From: Hondaea fermentalgiana
Taxonomy: Eukaryota > Sar > Bigyra > Thraustochytrida > Thraustochytriidae
NCBI GenBank assembly: GCA_014084085.1
Contig: NPFB01000005.1
Location: 186,001-250,000 of the forward strand
Direction: 5' to 3'
Length of the DNA stretch: 64,000 nt
Shown: positions 16,605 to 26,239 of the stretch, piece after piece
Layout of the letters: every line of letters starts with the position of its first letter
How positions within the stretch are numbered: the stretch's first letter is position 1
Notes under the pieces: generated by a model
What the model saw: the letters and a program-made list of their open reading frames with translations, nothing else
What the model was told of the DNA's origin: nothing
Database searches by the model: none
Program-made: the position numbers and the translations under genes

Positions 16605-17786
16605 TCAGGCTTTAGTAGACGAAGATGAAGAAGCTCCTGACTTCCCTGACTTCCCTCGTTCAAAGGCTTCTTTCAAGTGAGTATTTGTCACATTCTGCGC
16701 AGAAAATGCTGATGCTACTTGATCCGCATTCACGTTTGCGGGCTTGGTAGACCCTTGCCCGCTCGGCGTCAGCCCATATACTCTTGCCCAAGAGTCAAAG
16801 CGCGCTCCAAGACCGGGCCAGCCCAGTACCACATTGCCACTCGAGACACGTTGATCACCTTCCAAAAAGAGGCGCTCCTCGAGCAAAATTCGATCCTCCA
16901 CCTCGCGCAATTCATCGACCAGCGTTGATCCTGACGGCGTCAAATGTCTGAGCGTAATGCCAGACAAACGGTCTGTGCCATTGTTGACCCCAGCAACAGG
17001 AAAGAGATTTGCCGTTTTGGAATTCCTTTTACCCGTGCACACTCTTCGCACCTTTGATGATGGTTTTCGCGCTGGATTTGACGCACCCTTGGTTGCGTGC
17101 GGACGCGGCCTCTTATTTTGGCTCTGCTTTGGATCTCTTTTCTTAGACTTTTTCTTTAAAGTCGAGGAAGAACCTTTGCCGTCTACCAAGCGAGGTCTTC
17201 CCCTGCCGCGCTTTGGTTTGTTCGGGTCACCGTTTCCCCGAGCCTCCGATGAGGCTCTCTCTGCTTTGGCACGCTTCGCTTTCTCGCGAAGCGCATTTAC
17301 ATAATCGTCTCCGCCTTTGAGGAGCTCTTGGGCGTACTCGCGTTCGTCAGTCCAAGTTCCACTCGCATAGTTCCATACCATGCCAGTAGGCGCTGCACCT
17401 CGAGGACGTTTTTGCTTTGTATCTGCGTGGATTGTTTTCAGCAAATCGGTTACCGTTTCAATGAGATCGTAATTTGGCCGCGGTATCCACGTGCCGCGCG
17501 AATAGTCCCAAACTTTGCCCGTGGGCGCGGCACCTCGCGGTCTCGCGAACTTGCCCGTCCCTAAGGCTCCTTCTCCTCCTGATGCTCTTGCTGCATCGCT
17601 TTCTTCGTCAACTACTACTTCCTCTTCCTCTTCTTCTTCCTCTTCTTCTTCGACTTTCTTCTTTTCAGATCTTTTCCTTCCATGGACGCGCTTGCCTTTA
17701 TCTTGGGCCTCGAGCGCGTCGACATTGACCTCTTCCGCGTCGCTATCGCCGGAGCGACTCCGCGTCTTTTTCCGTCGCGAGGTCAT
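16605..17786 (-). CDS. AT-hook nuclear protein with paired PRGAAPTG...W repeats
   Basis: 393 residues from ATG 17786; the frame further upstream opens only with GTG. The N-terminus is Lys/Arg-rich, followed by a run of about twelve Glu. Two near-identical 20-residue modules starting RPRGAAPTG and ending G-T-W lie at residues ~82-101 and ~127-146 (17484-17543 and 17349-17408). Around residue 190 is a canonical AT-hook core, KRGRGRPR, which binds the minor groove of AT-rich DNA. The rest is basic, with Lys-rich clusters suitable as nuclear signals, and a C-terminal Ser run. It is probably a chromatin-associated protein. The paired modules may themselves be DNA- or nucleosome-binding; I do not recognise a named family. 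It is divergent from the transposase-like gene at 18672. Confidence 0.72.
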   Translation of the reverse strand: MTSRRKKTRSRSGDSDAEEVNVDALEAQDKGKRVHGRKRSEKKKVEEEEEEEEEEEVVVDEESDAARASGGEGALGTGKFARPRGAAPTGKVWDYSRGTWIPRPNYDLIETVTDLLKTIHADTKQKRPRGAAPTGMVWNYASGTWTDEREYAQELLKGGDDYVNALREKAKRAKAERASSEARGNGDPNKPKRGRGRPRLVDGKGSSSTLKKKSKKRDPKQSQNKRPRPHATKGASNPARKPSSKVRRVCTGKRNSKTANLFPVAGVNNGTDRLSGITLRHLTPSGSTLVDELREVEDRILLEERLFLEGDQRVSSGNVVLGWPGLGARFDSWARVYGLTPSGQGSTKPANVNADQVASAFSAQNVTNTHLKEAFERGKSGKSGASSSSSTKA

Positions 17787-18022
17787 TCCGACAATCTCTT
17801 TTTTATTTCGCGTGTTTGACGTTCTCTCCCTCTTTGCCGCTGTCCAGAGAGTCGTTTTGTCCACGTTGTCGTAATTGTCCTCGTCGAGCGAAGCGTCACT
17901 GGAATGAAGAATGAATCTTCACTGCGTCTCGCACGCCAGACCCTTCGCCACGTCGGTCCCCGGCCAAGCAAGTCGAGCCGCGGGCCCTCGCTCTACGCTA
18001 TTCCTCTCCCCCTCGCGCGGCG

Positions 18023-18090
18023 GCAGCAGCTCAAGCAGCAGCAGCAGCTCAAGCAGCAGCTGCAGCTCAAGCAGCAGCTCGAGCAGGTTT
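18023..18090 (+). repeat. CAGCAGCTCAAG 12-mer array
   Basis: Four to five imperfect copies of a CAG/CTCAAG 12-mer. Confidence 0.8.
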
Positions 18091-18341
18091 TTATCCCCTC
18101 CTCGCCTCCCTCCGGGTCCCGCGCCCGGCGGCGCTGCCGTGTCCCGCACGAGGGCCTGCGGCGCGGCGGCTGCCGCGCGGCCAGCTCGCGCGGCGCGGCG
18201 CGGCGCGGTGGCGGCCAGCTCGGTCAGCCGCGCGCGGCCGCGCTCGCTCGGGCTGGCTGCGCTGGGACGGGTCTCGATCGACGACTGCCTGCTCGCCCGC
18301 CCGGTCGTTAGGTCGCCGCGGAAGCCCACTTGCGGCGGCCG

Positions 18342-18377
18342 ATAGCCGACTTGCGCGCGCGCGCGCAAGTCGGCTAT
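18342..18377. repeat. Perfect 36-bp palindrome
   Basis: Two 18-bp arms without a spacer. The left arm begins ATAGCCGACTTG and the centre is alternating GC (ten or more bases). The perfect symmetry ends at 18341/18378. It sits about 300 bp upstream of the + gene's ATG. Confidence 0.95.
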
Positions 18378-18671
18378 GGCGGCGCCGGAAGAGAGAAAAG
18401 CGCGCGGCGATCCAGGCCGAGTCGCCCGAGCAGGGCGAGCGAGCGAGCAGAGCGAGACCGCGGAGACCAGACCCGCGAGGACTCGCGCGGCCAGCGGGCG
18501 CAAGCGCGCGGAGACGGCCGCCGCGCGGAGGGCCGGGGAAACTGCAGAGCGAGCTGGCTTCGCGTCTGCGCCGGGAGCGCGGTGCGCGAACGCAGAGACG
18601 TCTGGAGGCGAGAGGCGAGGCGAGGCGACGCTGCGTGCGTGCCTGCCTGCCAGCGTGCCTGCCTGCCTGCC

Positions 18672-21600
18672 ATGGACGCAGACTCGCACGGCGCGGAGCA
18701 GCAGCACCACACGCTCGTGGAGCATCCAGAGCACCCTCATGATAGCGTAGCACATAGTCATAATAATGGCCAGGATCAGGCCATGGGAGAGCAGGACCAC
18801 GTCCAACAAGGGGAGCAGGACAACGAGGCGGTGCACGAGAGAAGGCAGAACGAGGATTCCAACGGCAGGGCCAATGCAAATGCGGGCAATGAGATCGCGC
18901 CCTCTGTAGACGAACTGCAAAAGGTGCTCGGGTGGGACCCGGAGTCGCTTGCCACGTTGCCCGACCTCTCTGCCAGGGAAAACAACAAACTCCTTCGCGT
19001 CGAGGATCCCGCCGGGTGGAAAGCCATGGAAGACATGCTGCAGGAATCCATTGTCACCATAGCAAAAACGCTTTGCCCAGCAAATGCCATGGATCTCGTT
19101 TATGACGTGGCTGCCAAAATTCTCAAACAAAACGCGCAGACAGAGGTCTCGACTCGCAAGGAGATTCGCAATGTTACAAACGCTCTAGCGACGATCATTG
19201 AAAAGTCGCCAAGACGCACCGTTCAGCGTCGCGTCGCGCACGCGGTGCTTGTCAAAGGATTGCAATTGAAAACAATCACGCAGTTGCGTGATGAAAAAGG
19301 CTTCACACTTGGCTCGTCGACTCGCGAAAAGGCTTACCTGGACTTTCGCCGCATGGCCTCGGGTGAAATCCTACAGCGCTCTGTCATCAGTCGCACTACC
19401 TTCAATGCCGACGGTCTCGAGGAGGCTGTTCGTTTTCTCCTCTCTGAAGAGAACCTCTCAAAACTTTCCTGGAGCAATCACACAATCCACCTTTCTGCGC
19501 GCGAATCCGTAGAACTTCCCGTGCTCATCCGTCGCAAGCCCGAGTGCCAGATTTACGGGAGCTATGTCATTCATTCCAGCAACAATGGGGACGCGAGCAA
19601 ACCCAAAGCGGCGATTAGCCGCTCAAGTTTTTACAAGCTGCTCTCACTTCTCACCGTTGGCAGTGCAGATGAGACCGAGGTCGATCCAAATAAAGACGCC
19701 TGGACCGGGATGCTTGTGGATGATCCCTGTGTCCTGATGCACCGTATCATTGAGGACTTCTCGGTCGACCCAAAACTCCACGAGTACCTGAAAAGGCAGC
19801 TCTCGATTGCGCAGAATTTTTTGAAGCAAAAGTTTCATGACCATGTCAGCAAGCAATTTCCGCCAGAGGTGTGCTTTCATGATCTGACATATGCACTCAC
19901 ACAGCCTGTGTCTGCAAGTACCGTGTCTTCCGCTCATAACGTCCGTTGCAACGCTTGCAAGTTTGCGTTTTTCCTCATTCACAATCTGCATCGTTGTATC
20001 GAGGAATCGACCGCAGGACGGAGCGACGCAGCAAAGGCAGATGCGCGATTTGCTCTGCACAACGTGCAAAAGAAGTTCCTGCTCTACTATGCGTATCAAC
20101 TTCGCGCAATCAATCATGAACGTGTGATAAAATCATTTGACGAGGCGATGCGTCTCGAAACGGAACAGACCCGTTCCTCCAGTACGAGCGCCATCATTAC
20201 TGCGGACTGGAATCGAGGTGCCGTTTACCCTAGCGTTGGAGACGCCGCTATTCTACCCGATGCAGGCGTCCTTTGGCACTGTATCCGATGCGATTTCTAC
20301 GTGTGGGCCGATGGGCGCGCCATCAAGCAAACAATCTATGCAGATCAAATCATCGATGCTCCGGTGGACGGAAATGTCAGCGCTGTCACCATGGCTACCT
20401 GCATGGAGGCGTTCTTGGCGCAGCTGCACAGCGAGGCTCCGCACATCAAATCACTCACCATTCGTCACTTCGAGGAGCCCAGCCCACAGCTTGTGTTTCT
20501 ATTGGCCCTCATCAATACTCGCGGCACGCTCCACATTGATCGTGTGATTCGCGAGGAGTCCAGAAAGGACCAAGGTCCTCTGGCGAGGCATTTTGCCCAC
20601 GGTCGCGTGCACTTGAAGCGCTTTGCAAAACGTTCGGTGCCCGGCAAAGTACGATGCATTATCACAGCGCGAGGTGTAGCAGGTGCACTTGCTTGGGGCG
20701 GGGGCGTCTCGAATAGCATTGTACAGCTTGTTCGTCTTGATCGCCAAGGCCTCGAAGCCACATGCGCAGCTTTTGCCCGAGTCGCCACGGAATTTGCCTC
20801 GTTCGCCGGACGCGCTGCAGAGATCCAATTCCTCAAGTCCAAAGACGACACGGAGCCGCTTCTCACGCCCAATGACGTACGCACGAGCAAGCAAGCCCTA
20901 CTTTTCAAGGTATGGTCACATCCTCAAGTTGGACCTGGTATTGACGTGACGATTCACATTGAAGCAGGTACGCTGGGTTTTACGGACAAAGAGCTTGCTA
21001 TGCGTGAGCTGAAAGATTGCGGTCTTGTCGATGTGGAGTACGCAGTCTCCGAACAAGACCAAGAGCACCAAGATCATCAGCACCAAAATCACCAGCACCA
21101 GCATCTCGGGGATCATGTACCCGCAGACGTGTCGCACATGCAACACGCAGAGCAGCAACAAGATCAATTTGTCCCGACAATCTTGTCTCCGCCCCCGCCG
21201 CCCGCCTTTCCTGGTATGGCGCGTGGCGTGCCCGCTGCCGTCGACAAGGATGTATCTACCGCAGATGGCGACTTCGACTACTTTCTTGCTCGGCCCGAAA
21301 CCGTGCCGACAGAGGAAGCCGCTCAAGATGCTGATTCAGATGTGGACGATGACCTTGACGCTGAGCATGCGCCAAGCGCAATCTCTGGATACGGCACTGC
21401 TCACTTCTCGGACGAGACTTCTGTCACAGGCGTAAGCATTATCAGGTGCTCCAGCGCGGTGAGCTTGCTCCAACGCTATACGGAGGAAGGCGCACACTCC
21501 TCGTCAGGACCTGCGCCCGACCTTTTGCCGCAGCGTCGGGACCTCATTGCAACTGCTGTACGCCACGCGAAAAATCTACTGCTCGAGGGGTTCCTGAATG

Positions 21601-22172
21601 TGCAAGAAGGCGACGAATCACTGCCCGACTTTGAAGCTGCCGGGAACGTTCCCGAGCTTGACGTGTTAATCATGCAAGCCCAAGGCTGGGCTCGGCGCGG
21701 ATTGCCAGAGGAGTCGCCCTTTGGACAAAGCTTTGCGAATTTGTGTCGCCAAGATTTGCGAGGAATTCTGCGAAATCTCACCGTTGCGCCACTCGAAGTC
21801 AGCAGCGCTCTCATCCGAGCTCAGCCCGAACTTTATCGGCTCCCAGGGCCCTTCGAAATTAAAAAGTTGATCGAACGTTGCGATGGAGAAGGCGATCAAG
21901 GACGTGCGCGGCACGCGGACCCCGGAGACGCGAACGAACGCCCTCGCAAGCGCGGCAGGCCTTGCCAGATTCCTCATCAGGTCGATGACTTTCTGCAGTC
22001 AAAAATCCACGGCAACGCCGACGTGCGTCCTCGGGACCTGCTTAATGCGGTCAAGGCTCAGTTTGGCAAGCACGGAGCTGTGAACGAAGACTTTCCTGAT
22101 GATCGAAAACTCAAGCAGCGCATTGCTGGACTGAAAAAGGCGCACAAAAAGAGGCACGTGCACGGCGTGTAA
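18672..22172 (+). CDS. Large transposase-like DNA-associated protein, probably domesticated
   Basis: 1166 residues from ATG 18672; the upstream extension opens only with TTG and reads through GC repeats. The first ~80 residues are His/Gln/Glu-rich. From ~110 to ~830 is a continuous conserved-looking globular region. Its order resembles DDE-type transposase-like proteins of protists and sponges: a 'PVLIRRKP...IYGSYV' block, 'ISRSSFYKLLSLLT', a Cys pair (VRCNACKFAF), 'LLYYAYQLRAINHERV', 'IITADWNRGAVYPSVGD', 'LWHCIRC', then 'YADQIIDAPVDGNV' and 'GPLARHFAHGRVHLKRF'. Acidic catalytic positions after the first Asp appear lost, which suggests exaptation rather than a live element. Later come a His/Gln-rich linker, a Pro run, an AT-hook-like RPRKRGRPC and a helical, basic C-terminus. 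The family assignment is tentative; that it is a real, intact gene is much safer. Confidence 0.6.
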   Translation: MDADSHGAEQQHHTLVEHPEHPHDSVAHSHNNGQDQAMGEQDHVQQGEQDNEAVHERRQNEDSNGRANANAGNEIAPSVDELQKVLGWDPESLATLPDLSARENNKLLRVEDPAGWKAMEDMLQESIVTIAKTLCPANAMDLVYDVAAKILKQNAQTEVSTRKEIRNVTNALATIIEKSPRRTVQRRVAHAVLVKGLQLKTITQLRDEKGFTLGSSTREKAYLDFRRMASGEILQRSVISRTTFNADGLEEAVRFLLSEENLSKLSWSNHTIHLSARESVELPVLIRRKPECQIYGSYVIHSSNNGDASKPKAAISRSSFYKLLSLLTVGSADETEVDPNKDAWTGMLVDDPCVLMHRIIEDFSVDPKLHEYLKRQLSIAQNFLKQKFHDHVSKQFPPEVCFHDLTYALTQPVSASTVSSAHNVRCNACKFAFFLIHNLHRCIEESTAGRSDAAKADARFALHNVQKKFLLYYAYQLRAINHERVIKSFDEAMRLETEQTRSSSTSAIITADWNRGAVYPSVGDAAILPDAGVLWHCIRCDFYVWADGRAIKQTIYADQIIDAPVDGNVSAVTMATCMEAFLAQLHSEAPHIKSLTIRHFEEPSPQLVFLLALINTRGTLHIDRVIREESRKDQGPLARHFAHGRVHLKRFAKRSVPGKVRCIITARGVAGALAWGGGVSNSIVQLVRLDRQGLEATCAAFARVATEFASFAGRAAEIQFLKSKDDTEPLLTPNDVRTSKQALLFKVWSHPQVGPGIDVTIHIEAGTLGFTDKELAMRELKDCGLVDVEYAVSEQDQEHQDHQHQNHQHQHLGDHVPADVSHMQHAEQQQDQFVPTILSPPPPPAFPGMARGVPAAVDKDVSTADGDFDYFLARPETVPTEEAAQDADSDVDDDLDAEHAPSAISGYGTAHFSDETSVTGVSIIRCSSAVSLLQRYTEEGAHSSSGPAPDLLPQRRDLIATAVRHAKNLLLEGFLNVQEGDESLPDFEAAGNVPELDVLIMQAQGWARRGLPEESPFGQSFANLCRQDLRGILRNLTVAPLEVSSALIRAQPELYRLPGPFEIKKLIERCDGEGDQGRARHADPGDANERPRKRGRPCQIPHQVDDFLQSKIHGNADVRPRDLLNAVKAQFGKHGAVNEDFPDDRKLKQRIAGLKKAHKKRHVHGV

Positions 22173-22406
22173 CAAATATTCTCTTTAGCTTTCTTGTTCT
22201 TTCTTCTTCTCTCGCTCGCTTTTTTTTTGTATAGATTTATGCTCATCTTCTTCTCTTGATCCAAATTTATCAATGTAAAAAGCTTGCAAAGGTTTGGAAG
22301 GAAAAGGCTGTCAGAATCGAAAATGTCACTTGTGTGTGGGTATGTTTTTTGCTTATTCTTCTTTTTAAACGACGCGGGACTGACTGTGAGACCAGACTGG
22401 ACTTGT

Positions 22407-22766
22407 TTACTTCTTCTTGGCGATCCAGCGCAGACCGCAGTATTTGCAGGTAGAAGGACCAAAGGTGACTCTGTCAACCTGAATGTACTCGACAGGGTGA
22501 CCGAGGGAGCCGCCACCGCCGTCGCAGACAATCGTCTCCTTGTCGGTCTCGATAGGGGGAATCTCGTTCACAAGCTCCTGCGCGTTACTCCGCTGCGGGT
22601 TGTTGAATCGGCCAGTGGCTTCCGCCGAGTCCTCCCGAACCTTGTAATAGCTCCGGGTCTGCTGCTGGGTCCAACCGTGCGCCTGGCAGGCGCCAGCGCG
22701 AGCGAGCGTGGCACGCTGCGTCGACACGCGAGCGGCCCTCAACATCGAGACCCGTGCGGCCTGCAT
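22407..22766 (-). CDS. NDUFS6: NADH dehydrogenase (ubiquinone) iron-sulfur protein 6, mitochondrial
   Basis: 119 residues from ATG 22766. The N-terminal ~35 residues are rich in Arg, Ala, Ser and Gln without acids, a typical mitochondrial presequence. The C-terminal ~45 residues carry the zinc-binding zf-CHCC fold: VCDGGGGSLGHPVEYIQVD followed by STCKYCGLRW, giving the Cys-His-Cys-Cys ligands. NDUFS6 is the 13-kDa accessory subunit of respiratory complex I, needed for late assembly of the N-module at the inner membrane's matrix side. Length matches the family. It is encoded divergently from the PH-PP2C gene. Assignment is confident. Confidence 0.93.
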   Translation of the reverse strand: MQAARVSMLRAARVSTQRATLARAGACQAHGWTQQQTRSYYKVREDSAEATGRFNNPQRSNAQELVNEIPPIETDKETIVCDGGGGSLGHPVEYIQVDRVTFGPSTCKYCGLRWIAKKK

Positions 22767-23177
22767 TGTTGTGCACTATCTAATGCTACTTTTTCTGCAC
22801 AATTTCGTTATCATCATCATCATCATCATCGACGGTCGTTGATTAGCATGATCAAAGTGATCGTCATTGTCATCGTCATCGTCATCGTCAACGTCATCGT
22901 CGCTGTTAGTAAAATCTTCTGCACGTGCATACCCCGCGAAAATCTTCCTCATCTTTCCGAGCCTCCTCTCCACGCTCCTCCCCAGCTCCCGCCTCAACGC
23001 TGCCCTCGAGCAGCAAGCGCGCCGTGGACACGCGGCGCGACCAGGCAGGCAGTCATCCATTCACTCATCCATCCCCTCATCCCGCCATCTCCCTCGGCCC
23101 CACCCGCGGGCGGCGCGAGGGGCGCCCGGGGCGCAGGCAGCGCGGAGAGGCGGGCCGCGGGCGCGGCGCGCGCGGGC
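22767..23177. other. Spacer with ATC/GTCATC arrays up to the assembly gap
   Basis: Contains ATC trinucleotide repeats (22810-22830) and GTCATC repeats (22861-22903), then GC-rich sequence running into the N gap. It probably includes promoters of NDUFS6 and of the PH-PP2C gene, whose 5' end cannot be placed. Confidence 0.5.
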
Positions 23178-23277
23178 NNNNNNNNNNNNNNNNNNNNNNN
23201 NNNNNNNNNNNNNNNNNNNNNNNNNNNNNNNNNNNNNNNNNNNNNNNNNNNNNNNNNNNNNNNNNNNNNNNNNNNNN
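23178..23277. other. Assembly gap (100 N)
   Basis: Exactly 100 N, the usual placeholder for a gap of unknown length, flanked by very GC-rich sequence. Reading frames drawn across it are not meaningful. Confidence 0.98.
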
Positions 23278-26239
23278 GCCGCGCGCGGCGAGGGCGGTCT
23301 GCGTGCCCGCGCGGCGCGGCGGAGGCGGCGGCGGAGGCGGAGGCGCGGCAGGCAGGGCCCCGGGCCCCTTGCGCAGCGCGCCGGGACGCGCCGCCGTCGT
23401 GGCGCAGAGCCTGCAGGAGCCGCGGACGCTGGACAACTACAGGGAGCTCTTCGGGCGCGGCAACAGGAGCGGGTACCTGGAGATCAACCGCGTGATGCGC
23501 GGCAGCAGCCCGCACGCGTCGCAGTGGAGGCGAAAGTACGTGGAGCTAGAGGACGGCGTCGTCTATGCCTCCGATGAGCGAGACCACGCGCAGGAGCGAC
23601 TCGTGACCATCAAGGAGGTCACCAGCGTCAAGACGGCCAGGTCTCTGGAGAGCGACACCATCATCTCCCTCTCGACGCCAAAAGAGTGCTTTTACTTGCA
23701 CACCGCAGACGACGCAGAGATGAAGGACTGGCTTTTGTCTTTTCACACGACGGTCATTAACGTCTTGCTCGTGAGCAACGGCTCAACACGGCACGTCGTG
23801 GCCGGACGGTCACAGAGCGGAGACATGGACGATCAACCCATGCTTTATGCTTCACTGGATGGCAACGGTAGCATGGGTCTAGCCAGGTATGGGAACAGCG
23901 ACGGTCTCCGCGCGTGGGGCGGTGCTGGCGTCGCAGGGAGCCTGCCCCAACCTTCTGGCGGTCCGCCCTTTGTGACGGGTCTTCCAACGGTGGACCAGCT
24001 GCCAGGGCAGACGCTACACAAGTCTGCCACGCGAGATTTCTCCGTGCCTGTATCGCTGAGCACCTCGCCGCGCGACTTTCCGCAGGAACCGCGGCGGGCG
24101 TCGACTACCGCGGCGCCCTTGGAGCGCACCATGCTAGAGGTCGACAGCGCCCTTGCGGGGCTGTCGCCTCCAGCGCTCTCGACAAGTCCGAGCCGAGTGC
24201 CCACATCAGGGGCAGCGAGGAGGGCGTCATTTCTTGCCGCGCATGGACCTCGAATGACGGAGTCAACCAAACGCGTGCACGAGCCTCCTGTGGAGATGGA
24301 CTCTCGCACTGGGCTCGAACTCAGCAGCAGTTTTAGCAGTACGGGTAGCAATGGGCACCAGCATGCTCGTCGATTTCAGGATAGTGAGCACAATTACTGC
24401 TATGATCATGATAGTGGATTCGATAGCACGAGCAGCGTCAGCAGTGCCAGTAGCGCTCGCGACCACCACCACCACCACCAGCAGCAGCAGCAGGAGGCTA
24501 CGGGACCAAGGGAAAACGACCTAGAAAGGTCAAATGCCATGTCATATTGGCCGCCACAGCCACCAATAGCGTCAACAACTTCCTTTTCTCCGCGCGTCGC
24601 GGTGCCTGCTGAGCCGCCAACATCGTCTGGCCTTTCTGCAGCATTCGGGACCGCCTCGCGCCGAGATGCCCCGTCAACTGAGCTGAAAGACGAGGTTTCG
24701 TACGATCGTCCTTTACACTTCGATGGTACACCTATCCCTTCTGCTGTTGATGCTGCTTTTGCTGGTCGCAACGATGACGTTGCTAAAGGTCGCGTTGATA
24801 AAAAGGAAGAGGAACAAGCCAAGGCGTCCGAGTCCGCAGGGGCACGCGAGAAGAGCTCATTAGCGTCTCTCCTGTCGTCAATGTCTGTGTCTGCGAGCGG
24901 CGGTGGGGGCGTCAAGTCCAAATATGTGCCTCCACATTTGCGTAACAAGGGTAATGGCAATGGCGGAGGTGGTGATTTACCGCCGCCAGAAGTGCATCCT
25001 TATATGAGTGGGGACGAGGACGCGCTGGGTATGTTTGCCATGGAGGGAAGCGGGTCACGCGATCAAGTGGAGGCAAGAGGATTCGAAGATGAGTCGCTGG
25101 CAACGGGAACGGAGCAACACGCAGGCGGTAGTGAAAATGGCAAGGACAATGATGAGAGCGACGGTTTGCATAGCAACAAGGCAGAGTCGCAGTTCTTTGG
25201 AAGGAGCGCTGAGCAAGGGTGCCGCGCCACGATGGAGGACTTTGACGTGGCCTTGCCGCGACTTGAGGAAGACAAACCTCTCGGTTTCTTTGCGGTTTAC
25301 GATGGACACTGCGGTACGCGCGTTGCGGAGCTTGCGAGCCAGCAGCTGCACAAGTACGCCCAGGAGCACGAGGCGATTTTTGAGGACTGGCCACGCGGAG
25401 CGCGGACTGCAACCTTTGACGCGTTTGCGCGGCTAGAGCGTGAATTCTTTGAACTTGCAACGTCCCGAGAGCACCCTTTGCGCGACGGCTCGTGCGCGAT
25501 CGTGCTATTGGTGCATTATCCCGAAACAGACAGCATGCGTGCGGACGGAGTGGCTGTGGCGAATCTGGGAGATTCACGCGCAGTTCTCTTTAACGAAGGC
25601 TATGTGTCGGATCTTTCTGTAGAGCATTCACCCGCGCGACCCGATGAGCGAGCGCGAATCGAAGGCGTTGGTGGTTGGGTGACCGTGGAGCGCGAAATGC
25701 TAATTGAGAAGTTGCATCGCGTGGACCTCGACGACCCTGATATTCGCGAGCGTGTGAAGCGTCGCTTCAACTATGTAGAAACGAGTCGTGTGAATGGAGA
25801 ACTAGCAGTTTCTCGCGCGTTAGGCGACGTTGACTACAAAAAGCCTGCACAAGACGAGTATCAGTGGTTTTTTCCAAGTACGCACGAGGCAGCTGGAAAG
25901 CCCTCGTTTGTCTTTGGCGACGATCTCGTGAATTCAATCCCGGAGTGGAAGCATGTCGAACTGGAGGCGCATGCCTCTGAGCTCGGCACTTCGGGCACGA
26001 ATGCCTTGCCGCTAAGCGAAGACCTCGCGCAAGGTCCCTTTGTGGTTCTCGCATGTGATGGCTTGTGGGATGCTATCACGAGTGAGGAGGCGATCGAGTA
26101 CTGCCGTACCTGTCATTCGCCGCAGCAGGCGAGCGACTTACTGGTTGAAGTTGCTTTGCGGATGGGCACTTCGGATAACGTCACAGCTCTCGTCGTGCCC
26201 TTGGCCTCGGACGCCTTTGCGCGACCATCGATTTCATAA
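23278..26239 (+). CDS. PH domain-PP2C protein phosphatase fusion (5' end lost in gap)
   Basis: The frame is open from the gap to TAA 26239. No ATG precedes the first domain, so the start lies in or beyond the gap. A PH domain spans about 23432-23770 (GYLEINR...WRRKYVELEDGVVYASDE...FYLHTADDAEMKDWLLSFH, with the terminal-helix Trp). A ~470-residue disordered linker follows, with a His/Gln run. It contains KSKYVPPHLRNK (24912-24954), a motif known from Ded1/DDX3-type translation factors. The C-terminal PP2C domain (about 25190-26215) has all metal-site motifs: ATMEDFD, VYDGHCG, DGSCA, NLGDSRAVL, LAVSRALGD, ACDGLWD and SDNVT, so it should be an active Mg/Mn-dependent Ser/Thr phosphatase. The PH domain suggests recruitment to phosphoinositide membranes. 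Domains are confident; the 5' end is unknown. Confidence 0.85.

Larger units (their letters stand above)
17787..18671. promoter_or_regulatory. Divergent promoter region with CAG array and 36-bp palindrome
   Basis: About 885 bp between the AT-hook gene (-) and the transposase-like gene (+). It contains a CAGCAGCTCAAG 12-mer array (18023-18090), CG-rich tracts and a perfect palindrome (18342-18377). The long minus-strand frame 17919-19130 overlaps the + gene and is a shadow. Confidence 0.5.

Noticed and set aside
17919..19130. 403-residue minus-strand frame with hydrophobic segments
   Set aside because: Overlaps the transposase-like gene and the palindromic spacer; Leu runs come from CAG repeats read antisense.
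22284..23577. Long plus-strand frames crossing the first N gap
   Set aside because: Frame continuity across a placeholder gap is meaningless, and the residues upstream are repeat-derived (Val-Ile, Ser runs).
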